A stretch of 64,000 nucleotides of DNA from Paenibacillus sediminis (GTDB lineage: Bacteria > Bacillota > Bacilli > Paenibacillales > Paenibacillaceae), in the NCBI RefSeq assembly GCF_017873765.1, contig NZ_JAGGKP010000001.1, forward strand, positions 124,001 to 188,000. The letters run 5' to 3'. Below the pieces are notes generated by a model that was given only the letters and a program-made list of their open reading frames with translations, ran no database searches and was not told the DNA's origin. Shown one piece after another: positions 42,571-51,729 of this stretch; the stretch's first letter is position 1, and the number at the start of each line of letters is the position of its first letter. Made by a program: the position numbers and the translations under genes.

Positions 42571-45019
42571 ATTGCTGCAGCTGTATGCTTTCGAGAGCGA
42601 CCAAAATGCTTGGAATAATAAGCAGATCTATCTACTGGATATACCAACGGTTTGGAGAGAATTTATTCGTCAATTCTATAATGGCGTTAAGCTGCCCTTT
42701 GCGATTAAGCCATTAGGTAAAAAACTGCAAAGTATATTTCCACAGATCGTCTCGGTCAATAACCAATTTTATCTGGATGAAAACCGTCCGTGGCTCATTG
42801 CAACGCAGCCAGTCCCGGTTGGAATGACCCTATTACTGGCTAAGGGATGGATGAACCAAATAGCAACGAGGCAAGGCGTAGCTGCACCGGATGATTTGGA
42901 TACGAGTACAATGGACTGGCGAAGCGAGGCGGTAGATTCCATTTTGCATCGTGATTCAAGGTTAAAATATGAATTGCTTCCTGCTCTAGTTGCACATCAA
43001 TTTTGCTTGAGTCCGAAACAACTACTGCTTGATAACCGGGATGAGCCTGTTGAGCTTATGTTCTCGCAGGTATATGCCACGCAAAAGGCAGAGTGCATGT
43101 CTGAGCCCATAACCACTAGATCTGGTACTTTTTCTTATGTCGTCCGATTTCGGTTACAGTATAGGGCCGGTGATCCGGAACGACTATTATTGATGGTTTC
43201 GGCTGGAATAAGACGGTTTATTACGAAACCACAGGAGACCAAATATCTGAAAGGCGGCATTAATAGCACGTTATTGGTTTCCATGGACAATCCTCTGATC
43301 AAAGATCAGGGAATGGGATTACGTTCGTACGCGAGTTTATCTTTTCGCAGAGAAGGTGGAACTGTGCCTTATACACGTTGGTCTGAAGGGCTCGACGAAT
43401 TGTTTTGTGATGTCTTATGGGGCAATCCGTTATCGACTGAGGATATCTTAACAAATCCAGTCAAGTATCACTCAGATCGTTCCCCTAAGATATGGGTCGT
43501 TCATAATAACAGAGTCTTTAACCCCCTATATGTTGAAGCGGGAATCAGCATTCAGGAGAAAATGAGATTTTACGAGATGGTACGGGAGAATGTATCCGAC
43601 TGGAGATCGCTTACGCCGTTGCCACTTGTGCCGAAGCCTAAGCTAGAAGGGACAAGGAGGCGAGTGAGAGAACCGATCCCACCCGTATACTGCGGTCATG
43701 ATAAAGATTTTGTGCTTGAAGTGTGGGGACCGGACTCTCTTTATCAATGTGTCGTCGAAGCATTGAAGGCTAAAAAATATAAAGGAAAGTTGCTGGCTGA
43801 ACATGTTGACGGAGAAGTTTTTAGGTTGAACTCTTCCTCTCGAAACCGCATCATTGTGGTCAAGTGTGACAGGAAGGACTATGTAGATGGCTTGGATCGC
43901 GGAGCACTTAAGGACCTGGCGGATGAACATCGAACCAACAAAATCCTCCGAAGCATCGAACATGTTAAAGGGAATCAAGCCATAACTTGCTCATTGATTG
44001 AAATATTGCCTAAAGACGACTGGAAGAAGCTTGGCGAAGGAATAGATCCCAAGCAAGCCGTACGCAAAGGGTTTCAATTAACGGGGAGGATCACTCAATT
44101 CGTCTATCCCGAAAACGGGGCAAAGAAGTCTAAACGTAAGAAAGATAAACCGGAGTCAAGCTATATTCACAAAGTCTTCAACTGTATTTTGGATTTATTG
44201 GGGGATGCGGGAGTTATCGATTACAAGGCACATATGGATGTAAATGAACAACGCCCAATCATAGCCTATGATCTGGTTTCAGGTGATAAAGGAACTTATG
44301 CGATTCTTACGAAATTGGAAGACGGTGTATTAATGGTAAAAAGCCGGGGCAGTGAGGAATGGTTGAGTTTATCAGAAGCTGTGTTGAAAACAGATCAATT
44401 TGATCCGCTTCCCAAAGCCCCGGATGCGCTAAAGAAAGAGGTCGCTCGCTGGTTCGGTGAGCAGTTAAGAATGGAACGAATGAGTGGCAAGGAGCCGATC
44501 GTATTAGTTGAAGCGGAGCTTCGATATAAAGGGTTGGACGGCATTCAAAACAACAAAATTGGCCGTGGTAAGAATCCTGACTTACCTGGATGGATACAGA
44601 ACGATCATGGGATGACCGTTATTCGTGTTAATTCCAATGATGACGTTCCAGCCTATGGTTTTCGCCCCATGTCATTCTCTATAGGTGTCTATTCTGATAA
44701 CGAGTCAGGACTGTATTACGGTGTAGGAACCAAACCCAAGACCCAGAGGAACATTGCCAAATCTATGACCAAGTACGATAACCCTGAAACGGCATTTCAG
44801 CAACCCCGAGTTGTGGAATATATGCCATTAGGTCCGATGGATAGGCAAGACCGAGAGCGCTTAGCTTGGATGGTGCATCGCTTACGTGAAGTGTGCATCA
44901 CCTTTGAATCGACTACGGCACAACCTTATCCCTTGAAAATGACGGGTACGTTAAAGAAATACTTACAATTCAAGGAATATGAGATCACTGAGGCAGAGGC
45001 AGAGTTTTTGGAGTTGTAG
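42554..45019 (+). CDS. PIWI-RE protein (prokaryotic PIWI with conserved R and E)
   Basis: An 821-residue protein. The N-terminal half (about 1-370) matches the pPIWI_RE_X region (IVSVNNQFYLDENRPWLIA; ATQKAECMSEPI). A MID-like domain follows (about 375-500; HDKDFVLEVWGPDSLYQCVV, YKGKLLAEH), then an RNase H-fold PIWI domain (about 510-810; IHKVFNCILDLLGDAGVID, EPIVLVEAELRYKGLDGIQN, RPMSFSIGVYSDNESGLYYG). The family name comes from a conserved arginine and glutamate in place of usual Argonaute features. It is predicted to bind a nucleic-acid guide or an R-loop and direct the helicase and nuclease partners. ATG 42554 is preferred to 42545, which is too close to its ribosome binding site. All three genes are intact. 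Confidence 0.85.
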   Translation: MSRTGKLLQLYAFESDQNAWNNKQIYLLDIPTVWREFIRQFYNGVKLPFAIKPLGKKLQSIFPQIVSVNNQFYLDENRPWLIATQPVPVGMTLLLAKGWMNQIATRQGVAAPDDLDTSTMDWRSEAVDSILHRDSRLKYELLPALVAHQFCLSPKQLLLDNRDEPVELMFSQVYATQKAECMSEPITTRSGTFSYVVRFRLQYRAGDPERLLLMVSAGIRRFITKPQETKYLKGGINSTLLVSMDNPLIKDQGMGLRSYASLSFRREGGTVPYTRWSEGLDELFCDVLWGNPLSTEDILTNPVKYHSDRSPKIWVVHNNRVFNPLYVEAGISIQEKMRFYEMVRENVSDWRSLTPLPLVPKPKLEGTRRRVREPIPPVYCGHDKDFVLEVWGPDSLYQCVVEALKAKKYKGKLLAEHVDGEVFRLNSSSRNRIIVVKCDRKDYVDGLDRGALKDLADEHRTNKILRSIEHVKGNQAITCSLIEILPKDDWKKLGEGIDPKQAVRKGFQLTGRITQFVYPENGAKKSKRKKDKPESSYIHKVFNCILDLLGDAGVIDYKAHMDVNEQRPIIAYDLVSGDKGTYAILTKLEDGVLMVKSRGSEEWLSLSEAVLKTDQFDPLPKAPDALKKEVARWFGEQLRMERMSGKEPIVLVEAELRYKGLDGIQNNKIGRGKNPDLPGWIQNDHGMTVIRVNSNDDVPAYGFRPMSFSIGVYSDNESGLYYGVGTKPKTQRNIAKSMTKYDNPETAFQQPRVVEYMPLGPMDRQDRERLAWMVHRLREVCITFESTTAQPYPLKMTGTLKKYLQFKEYEITEAEAEFLEL

Positions 45020-45033
45020 ATGGGGTGAAAAGA

Positions 45034-45990
45034 ATGACTTTGATAAAAGAACTGACCACGAACGATGAATTCGTCGGCTTCTATTTGCTGAAAGAGCTGG
45101 AGCTGAAGCAGACCAATACATCCCCGGCAAAGGATTACTTCGATTTGGTGCTGTGTGATGCCAGCGGCCAGCTCCCTGCATAGTATTGGGATGTGAAGGA
45201 AACAGAAAAAGACAGCTTTTCTCCGATGACGCTAGTCAAGGTTCAGGGAATCGTTCAATTGTATCGGGAAAAGCCGCAGGTTAAGATCACCCGGATTCGC
45301 AATGTAAGCAATGAAGACGGTGTGTCTCTAACCGATTTTATTCGGGCGGCTCCAATTGGATCTGCGGAATTATTAGAGGTCATATACAGAGTAATCGAGA
45401 GTATTTCGGACCCGGTCATTCGTGATATTGTAAGCTTTTGCGTCGATAAGGTGAGTGAGAAACTGGCTCATTATCCGGCAGCCAAAATGCACCATCATGC
45501 ATACTTTGCAGGCTTGGCCTATCATATCGTTCGTATGCTGGAGATCGGCGAGTTCCTTTGCAAGCAGAGGGCATTTCTAAAAGAGGATATGATCAAAGCA
45601 GGGATTATCCTGCATGATATCGCGAAGCCCGAGGAGATGATCGCCCAGCTTGGGGTCGTGACAGACTATAGCGTACAAGGTAAGCTGATCGGTCATATCG
45701 CAATGGCAGCCGGTTGGATCACAGAGGTTGCATTGCGGCTGGAACTTCCACTCGATTCGCAACAAGTGATCGGATTGCAGCACCTTATTCTCTCGCACCA
45801 TAACCTTGGGGAATGGGGAAGTCCGGTGCAGCCGCAAACAGCCGAAGCTGTAGCGTTACATCATATCGATGCACTTGATGCCAAGCTTCAGATGGCAGAG
45901 GACGCGCTGAATGCGACTTCGGATAAAGAATTGTGGACACAGCCGGTCCGAGGGCTGGAGAATAAAGCGTTGTACCGGATGTCATTGTAG
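45034..45990 (+). pseudogene. yhaM: Second yhaM gene with in-frame amber codon
   Basis: From ATG 45034 the frame reads TLIKELTTNDEFVGFYLLKE and so on, colinear with the intact YhaM at 31601 and roughly 75% identical by eye. The codon at 45181 is TAG where the intact copy has AAG (GQLPA-stop-YWDV). The same frame then runs undisturbed to TAG at 45988, with the HD motif ILHDIAKPEEM preserved. The HD half could restart at ATG 45193. The divergence is too large for a recent duplication, so the copy likely arrived with foreign DNA. It starts 15 bases after the PIWI-RE gene. Confidence 0.85.
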
Positions 45991-46082
45991 AAATTAAAAT
46001 ATACGAAGAAAATGCAATGAAACAAAAATACTTTGCGGCAAAATAGCGGCAATGGTATAATGTTATTGAGGAAGGTGATGTT

Positions 46083-47204
46083 ATGTTTACACCCAAATAT
46101 TCAATAACGGACACCATAGCCCGCAGACTAATGGATATACAACGCGCCAGTGTTGTGGTGGATTTGCTTCCACTGCCCGCATCTATTCTGGATTTGCTTA
46201 AGAAAGAATCGATGGAAAAGACGGTCATTCTTTCAACGAAAATTGAAGGAAACACGCTTGACGAGGCGACGAAGCGAAAAGTCTTGTACCAAACCAGCAA
46301 TGACAATGAAGAGCAGGAAGTTTATAACTTAATGAAAGCTTTGGAATACCTGGATGAAGCCGAAAAAAGACAGCTCCCGGTCACAGAAGAGTTTATAAAG
46401 AAGCTGCATGCCATAATCAAAATATCGCACGGCCGAAGACCACGCGTTAGTGAATATCGTGAAGAGCAAAACCGAGTAGGGAGCCGCAATGCTTCCGGAT
46501 TCTATCTGCCGCCGGAATGGAAAGACGTTCCTGTATTAATGGAGGATTTGGTTGCATGGATTAACTCTCCGGAAACGTATTCGATTCCGGTTCCCATCAA
46601 AGCAGGGATTTTCATGTGGCAGTTTCTGACGATTCATCCGTACATGGACGGGAATGGCCGAACGGCTCGGATGATCACGACATATCTTCTACGCCGAGGC
46701 GGATATGGGTTGAAAGGATTATTTGTTCTCGAGAATTTCTACGACCGCAATTTAGCTGAATATTATCGCCGACTCCAGTTAGGACTCCACCACAATTATT
46801 ATTTTGGGCGTAATGAGGCCGATTTGACGCCATGGCTGGAATTTTTTATCGATGGTCTGGCGGAGGTATTTCAAGAGGCTGCTGCCATCGTGACGGAGAA
46901 ATCTGCCCAAATGACGAAAATCGAACCGGATCTGATTCGAAAGCTAGATCCGCAGCAGAGAATGGTATTCGCCCAATTAACCTTTAAACAAGACACCCTG
47001 ACGACGAGCGAAATGAGGGACCTACTGCGTTTGTCGGATCGTTCGATAAGGGAAAAGGTAAGTCACTGGAGAGAAGAAGGATTTATTGAACCGCGCGATC
47101 AAGACGCCAAAAGAGTTCGTTCGATTAAATTATCCGCGGAATACGAGAAGCTGGCTCAAGAAATTCGAACTGCGCCGGATAAATTCGCCCATTTTCTAAA
47201 GTGA
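46083..47204 (+). CDS. Fic-domain protein with N-terminal inhibitory motif
   Basis: A 373-residue protein. The Fic core has TIHPYMDGNGRTARMITTYL (residues about 182-201; HPxxxGNGR). The inhibitory motif STKIEGN ((S/T)xxxE(G/N)) is at about 51-57, as in class II Fic proteins, where the Glu blocks ATP. The C-terminus has a winged helix-turn-helix (TTSEMRDLLRLSDRSIREKV). Fic proteins AMP-ylate or otherwise modify target proteins; those with a C-terminal helix-turn-helix may control their own gene. GGAAGGTGATG precedes ATG 46083. It is transcribed alone and ends in a strong terminator. Target unknown. Confidence 0.9.
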   Translation: MFTPKYSITDTIARRLMDIQRASVVVDLLPLPASILDLLKKESMEKTVILSTKIEGNTLDEATKRKVLYQTSNDNEEQEVYNLMKALEYLDEAEKRQLPVTEEFIKKLHAIIKISHGRRPRVSEYREEQNRVGSRNASGFYLPPEWKDVPVLMEDLVAWINSPETYSIPVPIKAGIFMWQFLTIHPYMDGNGRTARMITTYLLRRGGYGLKGLFVLENFYDRNLAEYYRRLQLGLHHNYYFGRNEADLTPWLEFFIDGLAEVFQEAAAIVTEKSAQMTKIEPDLIRKLDPQQRMVFAQLTFKQDTLTTSEMRDLLRLSDRSIREKVSHWREEGFIEPRDQDAKRVRSIKLSAEYEKLAQEIRTAPDKFAHFLK

Positions 47205-47208
47205 ATGA

Positions 47209-47249
47209 AGCACTGCGATCTCAACCTGAGATGCCGCAGTGCTTTTTTT
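47209..47249 (+). terminator. Terminator after the Fic gene
   Basis: AGCACTGCG (47209-47217) pairs with CGCAGTGCT (47235-47243), extended inward by ATCTCA/TGAGAT, followed by seven T residues. Confidence 0.88.
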
Positions 47250-47255
47250 GATAGT

Positions 47256-47269
47256 AGAACGTACATTCG
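47256..47269 (+). promoter_or_regulatory. LexA (SOS)-box-like element upstream of the HIRAN/AddAB-like operon
   Basis: AGAACGTACATTCG is a near match to the Bacillus LexA box and nearly identical, including the CTGACAA that follows, to the element before the pPIWI_RE cassette (38324-38337). It also sits directly after a terminator. A downstream GACAA...TTGTC pair is shared as well. Confidence 0.5.
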
Positions 47270-47301
47270 CTGACAATCTATGGTCGCTGCGAATTGTCAT
47301 A

Positions 47302-47700
47302 ATGGAGGAAAGACATACGGGAGTGAGTACAGTGGAGCAACCGTACTATATCGCCATCACAGGCACACAACACTATTATGGGGCAGCATTTCTAAAACCG
47401 GGTCAGATCGTTCACTTGATCAAAGACCCGGATAATCCGCATGACCATGAAGCGATTAAAGTGGATTTGATCCCATTAGGCAAAATTGGCTATGTCGCCA
47501 ACAGCGCAAATACCGTCCCGAAAGGTTGCCGCAGTGCCGGCCGAATTTATGATACGTTTGAACATCATATATGCGGCATTGTGCGATTTATCGTGAAAGA
47601 TACAGCTATCGTTGAACTAGCGCCGGGTATAGAGGAAGTGTACTTCATCAAATCTACAGAGGACGTTTCGTTTTCTCCTTGTCTAGGCAGGAAGTACTAG
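47302..47700 (+). CDS. HIRAN-domain protein
   Basis: A protein of about 132 residues from ATG 47302; GTG 47323 and GTG 47332 (GGGAG upstream) are alternative starts. YIAITGTQHYYGAAFLKPGQ, LIKDPDNPHDHEAIKVDL and GKIGYVANSANTVPKGCRSA are the HIRAN pattern, a beta-barrel that binds single-stranded 3' DNA ends in eukaryotic HLTF and is found alone or with nucleases in bacteria. It leads a same-strand block with WYL, AddB-like, AddA-like and DUF6946-like genes, fitting a role in recognising damaged or foreign DNA. Confidence 0.8.
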   Translation: MEERHTGVSTVEQPYYIAITGTQHYYGAAFLKPGQIVHLIKDPDNPHDHEAIKVDLIPLGKIGYVANSANTVPKGCRSAGRIYDTFEHHICGIVRFIVKDTAIVELAPGIEEVYFIKSTEDVSFSPCLGRKY

Positions 47701-47770
47701 GCAAAACGTAGAATGCCATTTATCATAAGGATTTACATTACATATGCCACGATAGGAGACACGACACGAC

Positions 47771-48724
47771 ATGACGGATAAAGTGATACGGCTATTTAAA
47801 ATGCTTCTCGCCATTCAAGCCAATCCGGGTATTTCGGCCAAGGAGCTGGCGGATAAATGCGAGACAACGGATCGTACGATTTACAGGGACTTGCGGATCT
47901 TGGATTTGATCGCGCCGATTACGAACGAGGGATACGGGAAGGGGTACCGTTTTGTCGGGAATTTCGCCATGTACCCGCTTAATTTCACGGAGCAGGAAGC
48001 GTTGGTGTTTTCTGTCCTTCCCTCCGTGTTGGACACTAGCAAATTACCCCCAGGCTTTGAATCCGCCTATGACAAGGTGATGGCCACACATGTGAAAGAA
48101 ACCCGGAAACGGTACGATACATTGGAAAATGTCGCGGATATGATCCAAATGGGTACTCCGGCTTATCGGGAGAATAGTACCAACTTCTTGCTGCCCATCA
48201 TGGAAGCGATCATAGCGAATAAGACGATTCGTGCTGTGTATCATACGCAGTACAGAAATGAAGTAACGGAGCGCGAAATTGATCCGTACTACTTGGTGCC
48301 GCGGGATCAACGGTTTTACTTGATCGGTTATTGTCATGCCAAGCAGGACATTCGCACGTTTCGTATAAGTCGTTTCCGCCATGTGGAGCTGACAGGAAGT
48401 CATTTCGATAAGGGTGATTTTAGCATCGCTCAGTACATGAAGCACACCTGGTCCATTGAACGCGGAGATTCCTTGATCACCTTTAAGATCCGTTTTTCTC
48501 CGGATGTCGCCCGCTATGTAAAGGAAGAAGAATTGTTCGTGAGACCGAAGATGACCGACCTGCCGGACGGAGGTTTACTTTTCGAGGTCACCGTCAACAG
48601 CGAACGGGAGTTTATGAATTGGGTGGTTCAATACGGTCCTTCAGCGGAGATATTAGAGCCTTCTTCTGTCCGGGAAAAGTTCAAGGAACAACTAAAGCGT
48701 TGGGGACAGTTGTATGGGAAATAA
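47771..48724 (+). CDS. WYL-domain transcriptional regulator
   Basis: A 317-residue protein with a DeoR-like winged helix-turn-helix (residues about 3-58; GISAKELADKCETTDRTIYR) and a WYL domain (about 150-225; IRAVYHTQYRNEVTEREIDP, YYLVPRDQRFYLIGYCHA, RTFRISRFRHVELT). WYL proteins bind nucleic acid or nucleotide ligands and very often regulate defence islands, including BREX (BrxR). It is followed after 41 bases by the AddB-like gene, so it most simply regulates that block; control of the nearby BREX genes is also possible. Confidence 0.9.
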   Translation: MTDKVIRLFKMLLAIQANPGISAKELADKCETTDRTIYRDLRILDLIAPITNEGYGKGYRFVGNFAMYPLNFTEQEALVFSVLPSVLDTSKLPPGFESAYDKVMATHVKETRKRYDTLENVADMIQMGTPAYRENSTNFLLPIMEAIIANKTIRAVYHTQYRNEVTEREIDPYYLVPRDQRFYLIGYCHAKQDIRTFRISRFRHVELTGSHFDKGDFSIAQYMKHTWSIERGDSLITFKIRFSPDVARYVKEEELFVRPKMTDLPDGGLLFEVTVNSEREFMNWVVQYGPSAEILEPSSVREKFKEQLKRWGQLYGK

Positions 48725-48765
48725 GGTGCCAATGTTGAGCAAATGACGAAAGGAAGGTGTCCCTT

Positions 48766-51729
48766 GTGAAAATAGAAGGCACGTTTCTAGGGCGTTTGTA
48801 TGATGCGATCCTTAAAGAGCCATTTCGCCGCAAGATTGTCATCGCTCCTACCTATATCGAAGGGCAATCTTGGCTGACGCGAATATGCCGGGAAATAGGG
48901 CCGGTTATGAACGTGGAGGTACATACGGCCCAGTCCTTCGTGAAAAGTCACGTGTATTTCTCCCTGTATAAACAAGGGATGACCTTAATCGGGGAGCAGC
49001 GTTCATTCTGGATCGTTCATCATGTTATGGAACAAATGGCTTCCGAGCCGGATTCCTACATCTCTATGGATCAATTAAAGCCTGGTATTGCCATGCATGT
49101 TTATCAAGCCATTATGGACTTACGTCGTGCCAGTGTTAAAGAGGAGGAGCTTCGGGAGGATCACTTTTTGAGCAAAAGAAAAGGGAGCTATGTCCGAAAA
49201 GTACTGTCGGCCTATGAACGCTTCCTGAAGCAGCGGAACTGGACTGATTTCCCTGGCCTCATGTCTTTAGTTACAACCGAATTGTCGGAAAACGTGGAGC
49301 TTATCATGCCAGACCCCATGTTTATCCCACCGGTTTCCATTCAGATGCTTGAGCGATTGTCGAATGGCCGGATTACGAAAATTCAAGCGGATCCTTCATT
49401 CTTTGACGTACATAGAGTCCTGCCCCTACGTGACGTGCAGCTGTATCATGCCACCGGAAAACTTGCAGAAGTTCGTGAAGCGTTGAGACGGATCGTCACG
49501 GACCGGATTCCGCTCGATGTAGTGGAGATGATCGTACCGGATGAAGAATATGCGTTGGTTATTTCGACCATGTGTGCTTCTTTCGGTATTCCCTGTTCCT
49601 TTGCAGACGGGCTGCCTGTGATTACATCCGGAATGGGAAAAGCCGCACATTTTCTGCTGAACTGGTTGGAGTCCGGTTATCAGGTGCGGCAGCTCGTATT
49701 GATGCTGCAGCAGCAATTGATCACGTTCTCCGATCGTGACCAAGGAATAACGAATGCGGATTGTATTCGAGCCCTGGAGAAAAGCGGAATCGGCTGGGGG
49801 AAAGAACGGTATATCAAGTTGCTGGGGTCGGGGCATGTTCGGTTCCAAGGGGATGCAGATGAAAGACCCGAAGAACGGGAGCGGACGGAACAACAACAGC
49901 GGGATGACGACATCAAGAAGCATCTGACAAACCTCCTAGGAGAATTGTTTCCAGACGAAGCGGCGCTCTCATCTCCTAAGGGAATCTGGGGATGGCTCGT
50001 TAACATCTTGGATCGATTTGGTGTATGCGGAACGGAAGAGGATGCGATCGTCCTGCAAGAAATGAAAGGTATCGCAATGGAGCTGCAGGAATGCCCCATT
50101 CCGGTGTCGATGCCCCTTCAGCAAGTACTCCTGTATGCCCGAGACATGCTGCAGGAACTTCGAGTCGGGGTGCAACGGTTACCCAAGCCCGGATTCCTGT
50201 ACATATCGAGTTTGGCGAACGGGGGGATCAGCGGGAGAAAACATACGTTTCTTCTCGGGATGGATGAACAGTCGTGGTCCGGGAATATCAGGCAAAATCC
50301 CATGCTTCTCGATGAAGAGTGCAGACGGATCGGTGCCGGGCTTCAAACAGCCGTGCAGAGACAAAGAGATCGGCAACGCCTTCGTGATGGTCGGCTTGGG
50401 ATGATAAGCGGCAATATCACATTTAGCTTCTCGTCGTATGACTTGGCAGAAGGAGCGACAGCAAGCCCGGCTTTTCAACTTCTACAGGTATTCCGAAAAG
50501 TATCCGGAGAAACGAATGCGGACTATGAGATGTTGCACCGAAGCTTAGGCGAACCTGTCGGGTATTTGGATGTAGAGCAGCCATCCTCTACTGAGCTAAA
50601 TGGACTGCCATTGGACGCCTTTCATTACGTCTTCCGACAAATTCATGCGAATGTAAACCTTATGAGGGACCGGCAATCCTTCATCGAATCGGTCTATCCC
50701 TCGCTTCGTCAAGGCAGACTTGCACTCGAGGCACGCGGCAGCTCGCAAGTGACGGAGCATGACGGATATATAGCGGGGGATGAATGGGCTGATTATTGGA
50801 AAGGCCGGGACGAACGGACGCTTAGCGCAAGTCAATTGGAGAAGTACGCGGAATGTCCGATGCGATACTTTTTCCAATATGTGTTGGGGATTCGCGTGAA
50901 AGATCAGGTGACTTTTGACCGTACCTCCTGGCTGAAGCCGAATGAAAGAGGCTCGCTGCTGCACGAGGTTTATCGTCGTTATATGACGGAAGTCAGCGCA
51001 AGTAAAGTCATGCCTATTACACACGATTATGCCCGTTTGCTTCGTATTGCGGAGGAGACGATTCTCTTGTATGCCGAGCGGATTCCGGCACCGAGCCCTC
51101 ATGTGTTTGAGAGGGACCGGCAAGCGATGCTCCGGGATGTGGACGTGTTCTATCGCATGGAATTGCAGGCTAAGACGGCTCCCCGGTTTTTCGAACAAGA
51201 GCTCATCGTGGATGGCCAGCCGTTGCACCTTGAGCTTGGCGAGGACATGGCTATTACGCTGCGCGGGATCGTCGACCGGATCGATCAAGTTGCGCCGCAT
51301 CAATATCGAATTATCGACTATAAGACCGGCAGCCCCCGCTCGTACAAGGAAAATGGTGTGTTCGCCGGCGGCACGCAGCTGCAACATGCGCTTTACGCAA
51401 TGGGGACGGAGCTTTGGATTCGGCAAACGGGTGTGGATTCTGATGCAAAAGTGCTTGAAGCGTCTTACGTCTTTCCAAGCGAACGGGGGCACGGGCAAGT
51501 GATTGCACGTTCGCAAACCGAACGGAATCGAGTCACCGCGGTGATCCGAGGAATCCTTTCGTCGATGGAACAGGGATTGTTTATTCCCGCTTCAAATCCT
51601 GCGGTCTGCCGATATTGCGACTATGCGGCTGTATGCGGAGAGCACGCAGAAATGATGGCCCATAAGCGAAAGGATGAAGCAAATTCGGAGCTACTGCACA
51701 CGCTGCTGGAGGTGGAGAACATTGAATGA
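48766..51729 (+). CDS. AddB/RexB-like nuclease subunit
   Basis: A 987-residue protein; GTG 48766 has AGGAAGG 8 bases upstream. The N-terminal part is an inactive-helicase-like region without a Walker A motif (KIVIAPTYIEGQSWLTRICR), as in RexB. The C-terminus is a RecB-type nuclease: LRGIVDRIDQVAPHQYRIID, DYKTGSPRS (D-x-K active site) and a downstream Q in TQLQHALYAMG. Cysteines in YAECPMRYFFQYVLGI and VCRYCDYAAVCGEH would hold a 4Fe-4S cluster. AddB works with AddA to resect double-strand ends. This pair lies in a defence island, so it is probably an accessory copy, not the housekeeping one. It overlaps the AddA-like gene by 8 bases. Confidence 0.85.
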   Translation: MKIEGTFLGRLYDAILKEPFRRKIVIAPTYIEGQSWLTRICREIGPVMNVEVHTAQSFVKSHVYFSLYKQGMTLIGEQRSFWIVHHVMEQMASEPDSYISMDQLKPGIAMHVYQAIMDLRRASVKEEELREDHFLSKRKGSYVRKVLSAYERFLKQRNWTDFPGLMSLVTTELSENVELIMPDPMFIPPVSIQMLERLSNGRITKIQADPSFFDVHRVLPLRDVQLYHATGKLAEVREALRRIVTDRIPLDVVEMIVPDEEYALVISTMCASFGIPCSFADGLPVITSGMGKAAHFLLNWLESGYQVRQLVLMLQQQLITFSDRDQGITNADCIRALEKSGIGWGKERYIKLLGSGHVRFQGDADERPEERERTEQQQRDDDIKKHLTNLLGELFPDEAALSSPKGIWGWLVNILDRFGVCGTEEDAIVLQEMKGIAMELQECPIPVSMPLQQVLLYARDMLQELRVGVQRLPKPGFLYISSLANGGISGRKHTFLLGMDEQSWSGNIRQNPMLLDEECRRIGAGLQTAVQRQRDRQRLRDGRLGMISGNITFSFSSYDLAEGATASPAFQLLQVFRKVSGETNADYEMLHRSLGEPVGYLDVEQPSSTELNGLPLDAFHYVFRQIHANVNLMRDRQSFIESVYPSLRQGRLALEARGSSQVTEHDGYIAGDEWADYWKGRDERTLSASQLEKYAECPMRYFFQYVLGIRVKDQVTFDRTSWLKPNERGSLLHEVYRRYMTEVSASKVMPITHDYARLLRIAEETILLYAERIPAPSPHVFERDRQAMLRDVDVFYRMELQAKTAPRFFEQELIVDGQPLHLELGEDMAITLRGIVDRIDQVAPHQYRIIDYKTGSPRSYKENGVFAGGTQLQHALYAMGTELWIRQTGVDSDAKVLEASYVFPSERGHGQVIARSQTERNRVTAVIRGILSSMEQGLFIPASNPAVCRYCDYAAVCGEHAEMMAHKRKDEANSELLHTLLEVENIE

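Noticed and set aside
34935-45183. Programmed read-through or recoding of TAG in the two amber-interrupted genes
   Set aside because: TAG ends several intact genes of the window normally (45019, 47700) and no read-through signal or suppressor tRNA is visible; nonsense mutation is simpler.
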